Source of the DNA: Spirometra erinaceieuropaei
Taxonomy: Eukaryota; Platyhelminthes; Cestoda; Diphyllobothriidea; Diphyllobothriidae
NCBI GenBank assembly: GCA_902702965.1
Contig: CACRXP010000093.1
Coordinates: 858,937-922,936, forward strand
Length of the DNA stretch: 64,000 nucleotides
Direction: 5' to 3'
Shown here: positions 1 through 10,399 of the stretch, one piece after another
Position numbering within the stretch: the stretch's first letter is position 1
Layout of the letters: every line of letters starts with the position of its first letter
The notes under the pieces: generated by a model
The model's input: only the letters and a program-made list of their open reading frames with translations
Databases searched by the model: none
Told to the model about the DNA's origin: nothing
Made by a program: the position numbers and the translations under genes

Positions 1-29
1 AGCATCAACCACAGCTAGTTACTGAGTGA

Positions 30-1130
30 TATTCATTTACTGTCGACAGGCAGCTGTAAGTACACGTTACGGAAAGGTGACGCATTACTAACAGCACAGG
101 AACTAGCCCAATGCACGTACTTGCCTGTTGCGGCGATATTTCGCCGCTGCAAATTGCAACTGCGAGGTTTTCGGCTCGTCAGTGAAACCCCCAGCATCCC
201 CCTTGTGCTTTCTGGTAGATACTCTAATTTACAAAAAAGTAGATTCTATATTTTCTTAGACATTGTCTCCGAAGTTAGAGTAGATGGGTATATTCAAGGT
301 CTAAAGGCACACACCAAGAATTACATAGATGCATATTTGGGCCAAATAGCATCATACACATCGGGTAATCGCGTATCATTTATTAATTGCGGACAAGCAG
401 CTAGTAGTATACTTGAGGTTAAAACGATACTATACTAACCGCACTGGTCCTAGCCAAAAGACCATACACGCGAGGTTCGCCGATTTCTTTTTCGATGCCC
501 GAAGCAACTGCGAGGGGCTCGTCACCTCAGTGGTTCCCCCGGCATTCCACGTGTGTTTTCTGGTTGATACGCGAATTATGCAGTTGTTGCTTTTCAATTC
601 CCTCAGAAATCATCCACGAAGTTGGAGTAGATCATTTTATTCAAGGTCAATAGGCAATGACTGAGAATTTCGGCCAAAGAACATCTGCCAATGTGGGAAG
701 GCGCATAATATACATTAACTGCCTACAGGATACAGACGTATAATAAAAGGTAAGTTAATACTATACACAGAGTACAAGAACTAGACAAAAACCCATACAC
801 AAGGATTTTTCCGATGTTTTGCAGCTGAATGTCGCAGCCGTGAGGGGTTCGGCTTGTCGGGGGACCCTCAGCATTCCCCGTGTGTTTTCTGGTAGATACT
901 CTAATATACTGATTGTCGCTTTTTATGTCCTTAGAAAATATATATGCAGTTAAAGTATACCATTCTTTTCAAGGTTTATAGGCACAAACTGAGACATTTT
1001 TACATGAATATTGTGCCAAAGTACATCAGCCACATCCGGTAACCGCGAAATATTCTATCAAATGCCGAAGGAAACTAATTATATAATTTTGAGGTAAGAT
1101 AATGCCATACTAACAGCACAGGTACTAGTC
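30..1130 (-). repeat. ~340 bp tandem satellite, reverse-orientation block
   Basis: About three diverged monomers. A GAAGTTRGAGTAGAT-like landmark recurs near 271, 618 and 948, giving a spacing of about 330-347 bp. Other landmarks repeated per monomer are a 'CTGGTAGATACTC' tract and an 'ACTAACAGCACAGG' tract. The same unit occurs in the opposite orientation just downstream. The open frames at 121-438 and 413-664 run through repeat sequence and are not considered genes. Confidence 0.75.
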
Positions 1131-1134
1131 AAAT

Positions 1135-2160
1135 GCCCATAAAGGCGAAAGTGTCTAAAGGCATAGTCCTTGAATAAACTTATCCACTTCAACTTCGTAG
1201 ATAATTTCTGAGGAAATTATAGAGCGTCAATTTCAACATTGCAGTATCTACCAGAAAACGAACAACGAATGCTGGGCGACCCATTGGCGAGCCGATCACC
1301 TCGCAGCTGCTTCATTTAGCGGCCAAAAATCGGCAAAACAGGCGTTTAATGGATTTCGGCTAGTACGTGTGCTATTTGCTTGGAATCACCTTATTTGAAA
1401 TTATACAACTAGATGACAGTCGGCATTTGATTAATTATACGCGTTTAACTGCTCTTGCTGATGGACGTTGGCCCAAATATTTATGTAGAATATTCTCTGT
1501 CTGTGCCTATAGACCTTGAGTTATTTGATCTACTCCAACTTCGTAGATTATATCAATGGAGATTTAAAATTGTCGATTTCTAAATTGGAGTATACTCTAG
1601 AAACCACAAGAGGAAGGCTCAGGGATCCACTAAGGAGCCGAACCTCTCGCAACTGCACCATGCAGCATTAAACATCGGCAAAAATTCATGCATGTGCTTT
1701 TAACTAGTATATGGGCTGTTAGCATGGTATTACCTTACCTTTAAGTGCCGTCCTGTGTGCATAAAACCTGAATATACATATCTTATCCAACTTCGTAAAT
1801 AATTTCTGAGGAAATTAAGAGTCGAAGATTTCTAAATTAGGGTATCTACCAGAAAAACACTGGAATGCTTGGGGATCAATTGGCGAGCCAAAGCTGCGCA
1901 ATACATCGGCAAAACACGCATGTATGGCCTTTTGGCTACTTCCTGTGTTGTAATTATGGTATCACTTTACCCTAAGGTATAATACTAGTTGCCTATTGGA
2001 AGTTATTTAATATTACCCGGTTACCGCTCTGGCTGATGAACTTTGACCCGAATATTCATGTTTAAACTTCTTACTCTGAGACTATGGACCTTGAATTATG
2101 TGATCTTTTTCATTTTCGTATATTATTTCGAAGGAAATTATAAAGCGACGATATATACAT
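1135..2160 (+). repeat. ~340 bp tandem satellite, forward block 1
   Basis: Same monomer as at 30-1130 but on the other strand. The landmark CAACTTCGTAGAT-like sequence recurs near 1190, 1536, 1788 and 2111, each followed by 'TATCTACCAGAAA' and a 'GGGAATGCTGG'-like tract. Spacing is 250-346 bp, so some monomers are shortened. The block is interrupted at about 2160 by a zinc-finger retroelement fragment and resumes at about 3880. Confidence 0.75.
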
Positions 2161-3250
2161 TGTGACAGTTCGACCATCGGTTTCGATGATGTCCACTGTG
2201 TGCCCCACAGTTGCAGCAGCAATGGGAGCAGGGACGGTGACTTACGCAGGGTTTTATAGTGCCGGTAGACTTGCGTAGCATCTACCTACACTCTCTCCTC
2301 CTCTCCCGCCTGGACCCGGCGTCAAGACAGAGTCAAGAAGACCGGAGATGAGGGAGGCCGCAGGTGGATGGCTCGGACGGATCCTCACCTTGGCGTTCCA
2401 CCACACCCCCTGGTCCACACAGCAATAACTAGGATTTCAACCAACACAACAGAGATTTGGAGGCTGGCACGGCCGAAGCCGCACCTGGGCGTGCCGCCAC
2501 CGCCTGGCTCGGATCCCACACTGTGGTGGGAATGCCATAAAGGCCACATTAAAAAGGAGCCATTGCAGCCTGACTCTCAGACCGCCTCCAGTGAAGGAGG
2601 AGGTCCAAGGTACCCCGTCAGTTGGCAACCTTCCAAGCCACGGCTTTTAGCGCACCGTGATAGCTTCAAGCGCGTCAGATTGTTTATAGTGAGGAGAAAG
2701 TGCGCTGAGTCGTCGACCTCACTCTTCCTTCCCATCCCCACACCCCAGCCGCTGTCCGAGCCGGTCAGAAGACTGGAGTGGGGAATGGGCGCGGTGGCTG
2801 ACATGGTCGACTGACCATGTCTGCGCGCGCCACAGCACGACCTGGCCCCCCATGCACACACAAACACCAGGATTTCACACAACGGGGGTTGAACGGCGTG
2901 TCTCTCACTTGCGTGAGAGGGCCGTGAAAGGTGCTGTTTCAGCTCGTCCCCAGCCCACCAGTCCGCCACTCCGCACAACACACACACACAACGCGGCGAA
3001 CTGCGTGAACCGAGAGCGGGCGTCAATCAGCAACCTTCCTATCCACGACGCTTGACGTGTCGGGATAGTCTCGGACTCAAGTCACCCGTGCAGCCGAAGC
3101 CGCATGGGGACCGAGTCGAGATGCACACTTCTCACTTGCGTGGGAGGTGGCAGTTGGGTGCATGAGGTGTGTGAGTGTTGATTTCTGGTGGGGTGATGGT
3201 GGTGGTGGAGGAGGTAGGGAGTGAGTGAATGTGTGGTGTGGCCGGCGGTT
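2160..3250. repeat. Dispersed GC-rich repeat next to the zinc-finger element
   Basis: GC-richer than its surroundings. The segment around 2185-2330 (starting 'GATGATGTCCACTGTGTG') recurs at 53825-53940, and its trailing part recurs again at about 54240-54350. The segment 2525-2720 recurs in decayed form at 5525-5690 (shared 'CCTTCCAAGCCACRGSTTTT' tract). No convincing protein is visible in the overlapping open frames on both strands. I read it as part of the same mobile element as the zinc-finger frame at 3253-3871. Confidence 0.6.
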
Positions 3251-3252
3251 GT

Positions 3253-3871
3253 CTACCGCAGGTCGTCGTGGATGCGCATGTGGCCGAATAGGCTCATGCG
3301 ATGTCTGAAAGTGCGAGGACAGTGTGGGCAGTTGAGACGAGCTTGATGGGTATAGGTGGGTGCTCCAGGCACTGGTTCGCCAGTCTCTGTGCGATGGATT
3401 CGCAAGTGACCGACCAGACCGATGTGTGAGGTGAAAGTACGGTCGCAGTGAGGGCAGGTGTAGTCCTGATCCTCATCCCTGGAGTCGGGGAAGGTGGTGG
3501 TAGTGTCGGTTGCTGTGCGTGGGACAGTCGCCTGAGCGGCCGCCGTTGGAGCAGTGGGCGAGGAGGAGGCGGATGAGGAGGAGGATGAGGAGGAGGAGGA
3601 TGATGGAAGTGGTGGGTTATTTGGCGGCGGAGAGGAGGAGGGAGAGGCAGGCGGGGGGACGATGGTTGGTGCCGTTCGAGAGGCGCAGTTATTCCGAAGA
3701 TGTCCAACAAGTCCGATTCGAGCCCGGAATGTCCGTTGACATCGAGGACACGTTGGAAGCGGTTGTGCGGCGGCGTTGCTTACTGGGCGAAGTTGTGATT
3801 TGCGGGCTTCACGTTTCGCTTTGGCGGCAGCGATGCGGTTGGCTTCGTAGATCGCAGCGTCTGTCTTCACT
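3253..3871 (-). mobile_element. C-terminal C2H2 zinc-finger tail of an RTE-like retroelement
   Basis: An open minus-strand frame encodes about 205 residues with three C2H2 fingers. The first is CPRCQRTF...GHLRNNC, then comes a long proline/serine-rich linker, then CPHCDRTF...GHLRIH and CPHCPRTF...GHMRIH, followed by a stop. The start of the segment reads ANRIAAAKAKREARKS, which I recognise as the region preceding the fingers in tapeworm endonuclease/reverse-transcriptase proteins. Neither the endonuclease nor the reverse transcriptase is present: at about 3871 the frame runs straight into satellite monomer sequence, so the copy is 5'-truncated. The run of serines and antisense glutamates reflects a GGA/GAG simple repeat at 3560-3650. 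Assignment to RTE rather than another LINE clade is from memory of the family and is not proved here. Confidence 0.65.
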
Positions 3872-3879
3872 GTCCTATA

Positions 3880-4870
3880 TACATTGTAGTATCTACCAGA
3901 AAGCACATGGCTTATGCGCATTGGCTCGAATATTCATGTATAAACTTCTTAGTATGTGCCTATGGACCTTGAATAAACTGATCTACTCCATTTTCGAAGA
4001 CAATATATTATGAAATATAGAATCCACAATTTTGGAATTGGAGTTTTCACTAGAAAACTCACAGGGAATGCGGAGCTCCCACTAAAGAACCGAACATTTC
4101 AGAGCTGCGTCATTCAGCGCAAAAACATAGGCGAATTACGCTTGTATGGGGTTTTTTCTAGTCCCTGTGCTGTAACTTTAATGTCACATTATGCCTGTCG
4201 GAGGTTGTTGAACAGTACGCGGTTAACTGCTGTCTCGGATGTTATTTGGCATAAATATTCATGTTTAAAATTCTCGATCTCAGCCTATGGACCTTGAATA
4301 ATCTGACATATCTCAACTTCGTCAGTTATTTATGAATAAATTAAAGTATCAATTTTTTAATTAGAATATCAAACAGGAAGCACACGGGAAATGCTGGAGG
4401 ACGCACTGACGAGACGAACCCCTCGTAGTTGCGCAGGCAGAGGCAAAACATCGCCGAAACATGAGAACATTTGCTTTTGGCTAGTTCCTGTGCAGTAAGG
4501 ATGGCATCACCTTACCGTAATATATACTACTATCCGCCTGTATACATTTGACGAATAGTATGCGGTTCCCCGCTGCGCCTGATGAATGTAGCCCAAAATT
4601 TCATGTATAAATTTCTCGGTCTGTGCCTATCGGCCTTGAATAAACTGATCTACTTCAACTTCGTTGATTATTTCTTAGGAAATCAAAAAGCGGCAATTTC
4701 TTAATTGAATTATCCACCGGACAACATACAGGGAATGCTGGAGGTCCCACTAACGAGCCGAACCCCTGGCAGCTGCATCATGAACGGAAACAAATCGGCA
4801 AATCACGCGTAAATTGGCTTTTGGCTGGTGCCTGTGCTGTTAGTATGGTATTACCTTACCCATAATTTGG
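3880..4870 (+). repeat. ~340 bp tandem satellite, forward block 2
   Basis: Continuation of the satellite on the far side of the 2160-3871 insertion. Landmarks near 3989, 4314 and 4653 are spaced 325-339 bp apart. It ends near 4870 within a 'GGTATTACCTTACC' tract that also occurs in the earlier block. Confidence 0.75.
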
Positions 4871-4951
4871 CGTATTCTGTGAGTAAAATATCTAGATAAG
4901 TCCGTTTTTTCACCTTTTTGAAAATTGACGTCTGAATATAAGGACATATTT

Positions 4952-5330
4952 TTAGTTTTTCTTTTTATAGGAAATTTGTATTAATTTACGCATCTGAGAT
5001 AAGTCGGAGCATCTTCGTATCGGTGATATCCGCCCTCCTGCATCTTCGAGCGCGAGTCTCCCATCTGGCAATAAATTGTTGGGAGTTCCGTAACTGTTAG
5101 ATTTGACGAATTGCTGTCCTTTCCCATCCAGCGACATTCGAAACCTTTTTTCTATATAAACATCAGGGAATTTGAATTTTAAGTTCCCATTTTCTCGTGT
5201 CGGTACTTGAATCTACGTTCGTAATTTTCCGCATTGTCACTGAGCATGACGAATAATTTTGACATTTCTGTGTTCGCTTCTTTAAGATGCGCTGATTGAT
5301 TCATCTCCCTCACAAAACCAACGGCAGCCA
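4952..5330 (-). pseudogene. Frameshifted coding fragment, unknown protein
   Basis: Two abutting minus-strand frames read like one protein broken once. From about 5330 to 5186 the frame encodes a charged segment containing MNQSAHLKEANTEMSKLF and NYERRFKYRHEKMG. A frame change near 5186 then leads to LKFKFPDVYIEKRFRMSL, NSYGTPNNLLPDGRLALEDA and a stop at 4952. Composition (lysine, glutamate, few low-complexity runs) looks like a conserved cellular protein rather than a transposon. I do not recognise it. It has no visible introns across the break, so it may be a processed pseudogene or one damaged exon. Confidence 0.4.
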
Positions 5331-5519
5331 TTTAACGGCAGTGTTCCCACTCCGACGTTTAACGACGAACATGGTTTGTGGCGATGGTATACTCAAGCTG
5401 AATTCGCCCACAAACCTGATTCCGGCGTCAACGAAGAGGGAAAAAAACAAAAAAATGGAGTTGAACTATTATCACAGAAGGTTACACAACAAGCCTATTT
5501 ACCTACCCCTGGTTCGTGC

Positions 5520-6260
5520 AAGAATTCTATAAAGGGCACCTTAGAAAGGATTCATTGCAGTTTGAATCCCCATCCTTAGAGGAGTATTAAACTAGCCCGC
5601 TGATTGTCAGCCTTCCAAGCCACAGGTTTTTGCGCAACGTAGAAGTTTAAAAGCATATTACATTCGCTACACAGAGGAGAGCACACCGAATGTGGGGGAC
5701 AGTCCCTAGAGCCAACCTAATCATCTCTTCCATCTTCGAGGCGTCAGTGTACTTTCCGGCTCGACCAGTCATGCAATGCAGTTATTGGTTGTGCATCATG
5801 TGTAAGTTCTCGTCCACGTCCTGGTCCTCCAGTACGACGGATTCGCAATTGACCGACCAGGTCTATGCGTTATATTCATGTGCATAACCGATGTTGATTG
5901 GGCTGTTTAATGGTTTTTTTATCATCCGTGATGGGGGTCGTGTTACCAATAATAGTGGCAACGCTCGAAGGGCGAATTAAATAGGACTTGGGGAGGGGAC
6001 GATTGACGGATGTCAGGGGTGATTTTGCATGCCGATTTAGCGGTATATTTCCGTGTTGTGGATAAGCCAATGGCTGCGTAAGCCCATGCTGCGAGTGAAT
6101 GCGCGTGAACTATATGGGCAGATGAGGCAATTGTGACGACCCTGGATCGAGCCCCTGTTACAAGGTATCTGAAGTTAATGCAATAGATCTACAAATGACC
6201 GACGAGACCGGTGTATGATGTTAGTGTACGACCACTACGAGGATAGTTTGGGATCCAGTC
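5520..6260 (-). mobile_element. Decayed second copy of the zinc-finger retroelement tail
   Basis: Nucleotide similarity to 2525-3480 without an open frame. 5525-5690 matches the GC-rich repeat. 'GATTCGCAATTGACCGACCA' near 5838 and 'CTACAAATGACCGACGAGAC' near 6189 match the finger-encoding 'GATTCGCAAGTGACCGACCA' near 3399. Frames are broken by stops, so this is a fossil. The neighbourhood to about 7760 has similar composition and may hold further decayed element sequence. Confidence 0.45.
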
Positions 6261-7860
6261 AACATTGCTGATGATGGAAAGATGCCTGTTAGGGTTGTGA
6301 TTGAAGGTACGTCGGGAGTATTCTAACCGTTGGTTGGAGTGTCCCTGCACGGGACCCCGAACGTGCCATGCGGTAGACGCGCAGAATCAAGACAGGGGTC
6401 ATTTTCCATTCTGGTGGACCTTTTCGGGAATGTCAACATTCTGGGTGCGGTTGCAGATCCAGTTGCCAGTTCGTGTCAAATGACCGGAATACCTATCGCG
6501 CCCAATGTATTTACTAGTTAAAATCCTTGCTAAATCTTTATTGCGTACCAGGAGGCGTGGTGGTACGCATGTGTACGTGTCAGGCCGTGCAGCCTCCTGT
6601 GCCCTATACCGCCTCTTGACACCGGAATCCGCAGACAGAGAATGAGAGGGTATAATATATGTTGTATAGTTCAAGCGAATTCATGTAGAAGTCCTCATGC
6701 CTGCTCTCATCATGCCACCGTTGTCAGTCACGTCGGTCGAACTTTGGGTAGCGTGTGCAGTGTTTATCGCCGCCGATGTATTTTCAACAGTGATAATGTA
6801 GATAATGGGTGACTGCGGGACAACTGGAGAGTGCCGGTCGGAATTAATGTTTTCCGGAATCCTGTGATTTGCGACTGGGATGGCGACGTGGATGCTAACG
6901 GATGCAGAAATCATGAATTGTGACAAAGCGGGAATTGAGGCCCAAGGGGGATCAGTTTTCCTGCCTTTGGCGCAACCCTTAGGAGAACGTGAATATCCTA
7001 GTAGAACCTACTACCACGTCGTCGGAGCCCGTCACTGCAGGAATAGACCTGGGAGCCGACAACTAGAACGTCTATTATTGATTAAAGACATCTTGTTGAT
7101 CAGAATTAGCAGTGCTACCTTCAAATATGGCCAATCAGTCATTCGAGGCGACTGTGGAGCTGAATTTTAGGTCAGGACATTTGCTTATCAAACGAGAGGC
7201 CTAAATCACCTTGCGCTACTTAGGAGATCACTGGCATCATCCCTGGGGAATTTTTGGTTTGCGCAGGGGCTATGCAGATCCGCTGGGCTATGGGCGTAAC
7301 AGTCGGGTGTGGAGACATACACGCTCGACTCTGACAACTGATTTAGCCATTCGACCAATGATTGCTTCCGCGGTACTCATCATCACTTTGCACCACCCAC
7401 AGATGATATCTGGGTGGAGAAACCAGCATGTACACCACGCTGGTGGGGTGACCTGCTAACTATAGCGCAGCCCCGCTCCAAGTCTCTGTCCTGAGATGAC
7501 GGTGTTTTCGAGACACTTGACAAGCCGGGAGGTTTAGTTCATCATGATACTTTGGAGGAGAGAACAATTATTTATAGTGAAGGATGCTTCTAAATCACAT
7601 AGGAAGGTAGTCTGCAGAGTCAGCTTTAGTCTCTCTCACTCTCTCCGCTTTCCCATGCATCGGTCTGATGTCCAAGTCGAAGAGGCATCTGGTGCTAGGA
7701 TGTGGCACAAAGTCTGCGCCTAGGCATCTCACTACGTCCGTCACGTGTGGGAATTGTCACCGGATGTGTGGACATTGAGCGGCCTGTTTGACTCGGGTTG
7801 TGCCCTAATCTGGCAACCATGTTGATTTCCCATACGACATAACGCTAGTTCCCAATAGTT
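6260..7860. other. Unassigned, probably repeat-derived DNA
   Basis: Moderately GC-rich with many short overlapping open frames on both strands, none with a recognisable domain. The part near 7570-7660 resembles the 2690-2760 repeat (mixed CTCTCACTCTCTCC tract). I see no supportable gene. Confidence 0.3.
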
Positions 7861-7924
7861 CCAAGTGCCAAAAGGTGTTATATGGTTATTTTCAATGGTA
7901 TATTGGATATCTGTTCGATGGTGT

Positions 7925-8844
7925 CTAGTCGTATATACAAAGCGGGAGCTGCGATTTTATATTCCTCCGAAGAATAAACTCATGAACTTGACCTATCGCC
8001 AAAAACAGTTGTGGTCTTTGTGTCATAATGTCGCTCCTCACAATAGTCGGGTATATTCGTCTGAAAATGTGTGGAACTGCGTGAAGCATGCGAAGAACAT
8101 CAATGCCAACGACGTGATCCTCACATCTTAGTTCAAAGATGGCATAGCCAGAGACATCCAGATATGTAAAACTAATCGGCTCTGAATTCCTGCTGGTAAT
8201 GTCGTCGAAGGGATCCGAACTGGAGACGTGAACCTGCAAACCAAAAAAACTCTTATAAGTGAATCAACTGAATGAAAATGATGTTCATCCAAATGAAATA
8301 GAACAAAATTTAATCGCAAAGCAATTGGCATCATCATGCACACTTAGATGTATTAAAGTAGGGTTGCATCTCCGACGAGTTAAAAAAACGCTTGTTTCTT
8401 AATACAAGTCCGTAAGTTTTAGGAGATAACACAAAAGAACATCTCGGATGTCGAATTTTAGCAACAATTCGATTTTCTCCAGTTATGTCACAAGAAAACT
8501 CATCTAACTTGTGAGTCCACCACTTTGACTCGGTTGACGATTCAGCGATAGCTACAGGCAGCGACTTCTGTCGAGTAACTGTTTGTCAAATTTACTCTGA
8601 GACATTAGCGAACCTAATGAGCTAATGTCTATAGTAACAAAGAACGACTGGTTGGAGATTTTCGTGAAATGCTGGCATAAATTCTATGTAACGTTTTCAA
8701 TTGGAAGACGTTACTTGTGTGGGCTTGTGATTCTAATTATCGTACAACATAATCCCAGGATATTTCTCTCGCGACAGGATATGGGCTTTTGAAAATACCT
8801 TGTATTCGCAGGTACCAAAGACACGCAGAGTACAAAATGACCAT
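7925..8844 (-). CDS. Secreted cysteine-protein family, member A (175 aa, three exons)
   Basis: Predicted exons on the minus strand: 8844-8799 (46 bases), 8578-8406 (173) and 8233-7925 (309), joining to 175 residues. Exon 1 encodes a short hydrophobic start (MVILYSACLWYL) and ends in phase 1 at CAAG|GTATTT. Exon 2 carries an RCSFVLS segment that matches KCSIVFS of the 18.4 kb member, and leaves in phase 0 at CTT|GTATTA. Exon 3 has a strong acceptor (TTTGGTTTGCAG) and the family signature: a FTYLDVSGYAIF strand, VLRMLHAVPHIF and the end LPLCIYD. Introns are only 220 and 172 bases. Exon 3 is well supported (same length and phase as other copies). The first two exons rest on phase agreement and weak similarity. 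Exon 2 is about 100 bases shorter than in other copies and lacks the second and third conserved cysteine positions. Function unknown; secretion is inferred from the N-terminus. Confidence 0.55.
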
Positions 8845-8849
8845 TTAAG

Positions 8850-9640
8850 TAGTGCTAATACTTCCCTTCGATTATAGTTGCTTCTATAAATTTAAAATCA
8901 TTTTAAAGAAGGCATTTACAACTTATTATCACCTATTTTCAGTTAGTTGTAAATCATGTCTTGTTATCAGGCCACAGCAATTTAAAAATGTGTTTGCGGG
9001 GTTTCACCTATTCATTTGAGGCCAAATGGGTCATTTTGCTTGCATTAGTCAAGATCAAAGTAAAAGGCACTATGAATCGTGGCGGTGTGATCGGTTGGAC
9101 AATTCATGACCTACCCGTTGTCGATCCAGGGTCTTTGTAGAGTATTAGTCATATATTCTATCATGTTCAACGACATTATCCAGGCTTACTTATAAAAGTC
9201 ATTTTACTAAAAATAAAAATAATGTTTTCCCGGACGCACGAGAGAAAAACGTCTCAAAAAAATTTTAAAATGTACTTTAATTAACAGCTTGCGCAAATCA
9301 ATCACAGCTAGTAACTAAGTGTGCTTAAGCTCATGGTTCCGGCTGGGACCTTGTAACCAATTTGGCTGCATCATTGGCAGTATCTTAATCTTGCCGTTGC
9401 TATCGACGGCTCTTAAACAAACGAGACCAAAGAGTTTTTTATAATTGAACCGAACAAAGGTTTCCAATAACTGATGAGTGCGTTATTAGAGAAAATGTGT
9501 TCAAACTTTCAGAATTCAATCAGATTTGCAGAAAATAGTATGACCTTTTCGGATGCCATTTAGCACACGAGCTCAAATTAGTCCCAAAATGCGTTGTTCT
9601 GGCCAAAATTTGTGGCCATGTCGTATTAGGAAATTTTTAA
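8850..9640. other. AT-rich intergenic DNA
   Basis: No open frame or recognisable repeat beyond a short stretch near 9297-9325 that resembles the first 35 bases of the window ('CACAGCTAGT' core). Nothing else supportable. Confidence 0.3.
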
Positions 9641-9834
9641 AACATTGAGGAATGCCAATTTTATAAATGGAGTGTTAGTCGACGTTTGCTGTCGTACAAA
9701 TAGAAAACCTGTTGCACATACAAGTTCATACCTCAATAACAGGCTTATGGACATGGCCGATTCCGAATGGTTCCCCCAGCTTCGCGATGTCTCAACCCAT
9801 GGGCATTTACAGGAGACACAAACTAATAAGTGCT

Positions 9835-10395
9835 GAGGCGCAGAACAGATTACGTATTTCGTAATAGAATCGCCCCCGCGATCGTGGCTGTGCAGGTAGT
9901 GCAAATCGATATATTCGGAGAATGAGAGAGCAGATTGGCGGTTAAAATATGTGCAGCTGATCGATCTTTGGACATGGTAATGGTGGAGTTTGAACAAAGT
10001 TCCTCCACAATAAACGGCATCACAACTAGTACACGGGATTTAGTAGACGACACAATTTCTTTCGAGTTAGAGGACCCTGTCCTTAGGGTGCACAAGCTGT
10101 GCGCGTAAGGTAGTTGCCGGCTGGTGTGTTACGTGCATTTGGTACTTTTTCAATTGTCTTTCGACAAGTTCAGATACATTTTTTACGTATGGGATAGTTC
10201 GCCATGTGGTTTGTTTTGGTACCTGAGTGAACGTAGATTACGTATTTTGTATAAGAATCTCTCTCGCGAGCGTAGCAGTGCGGGTAGTGGAATTCTATAT
10301 AAGGGGAAAATGAGAGATTAGATTGGCGGTTAAAATAGGTGTAGCTGATCGATCTTTGGACATGGTTATGGCAGAGTTTGAACAGAGTTCCTCCA
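9835..10395 (+). repeat. Direct duplication of a ~165 bp segment
   Basis: The stretch 9848-9995 recurs at 10231-10395. Both contain 'GATTACGTATTT', 'AGATTGGCGGTTAAAATA' and 'GCTGATCGATCTTTGGACAT', in the same order and strand, about 385 bp apart. In the first copy a plus-strand frame continues past the duplication (RSLDMVMVEFEQSS ... VDDTISFELEDPVLRVHKLCA, then stop near 10110). It reads like part of a protein but has an in-frame TGA near 9931, so it may be a pseudogene fragment. The protein is not recognised. Confidence 0.5.
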
Positions 10396-10399
10396 TATA

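Noticed and set aside
2577..3026. 149-codon minus-strand frame and overlapping 148-codon plus-strand frame at 2368-2814
   Set aside because: Both lie in GC-rich dispersed repeat DNA where long chance frames are expected. No domain is visible and the sequence recurs elsewhere in broken form.
3510..4013. 167-codon plus-strand frame opposite the zinc-finger gene, rich in arginine and glutamate
   Set aside because: It is the antisense of the finger-encoding frame and a GGA/GAG simple repeat, and continues into satellite. The minus strand has the recognisable fingers.
9626..9997. 123-codon minus-strand frame ending with a segment resembling the end of the family middle exon (FIKLAFLN)
   Set aside because: It runs through the duplicated 9.85/10.23 kb segment and lacks the cysteine pattern. 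Member A has a better, phase-consistent middle exon at 8406-8578.
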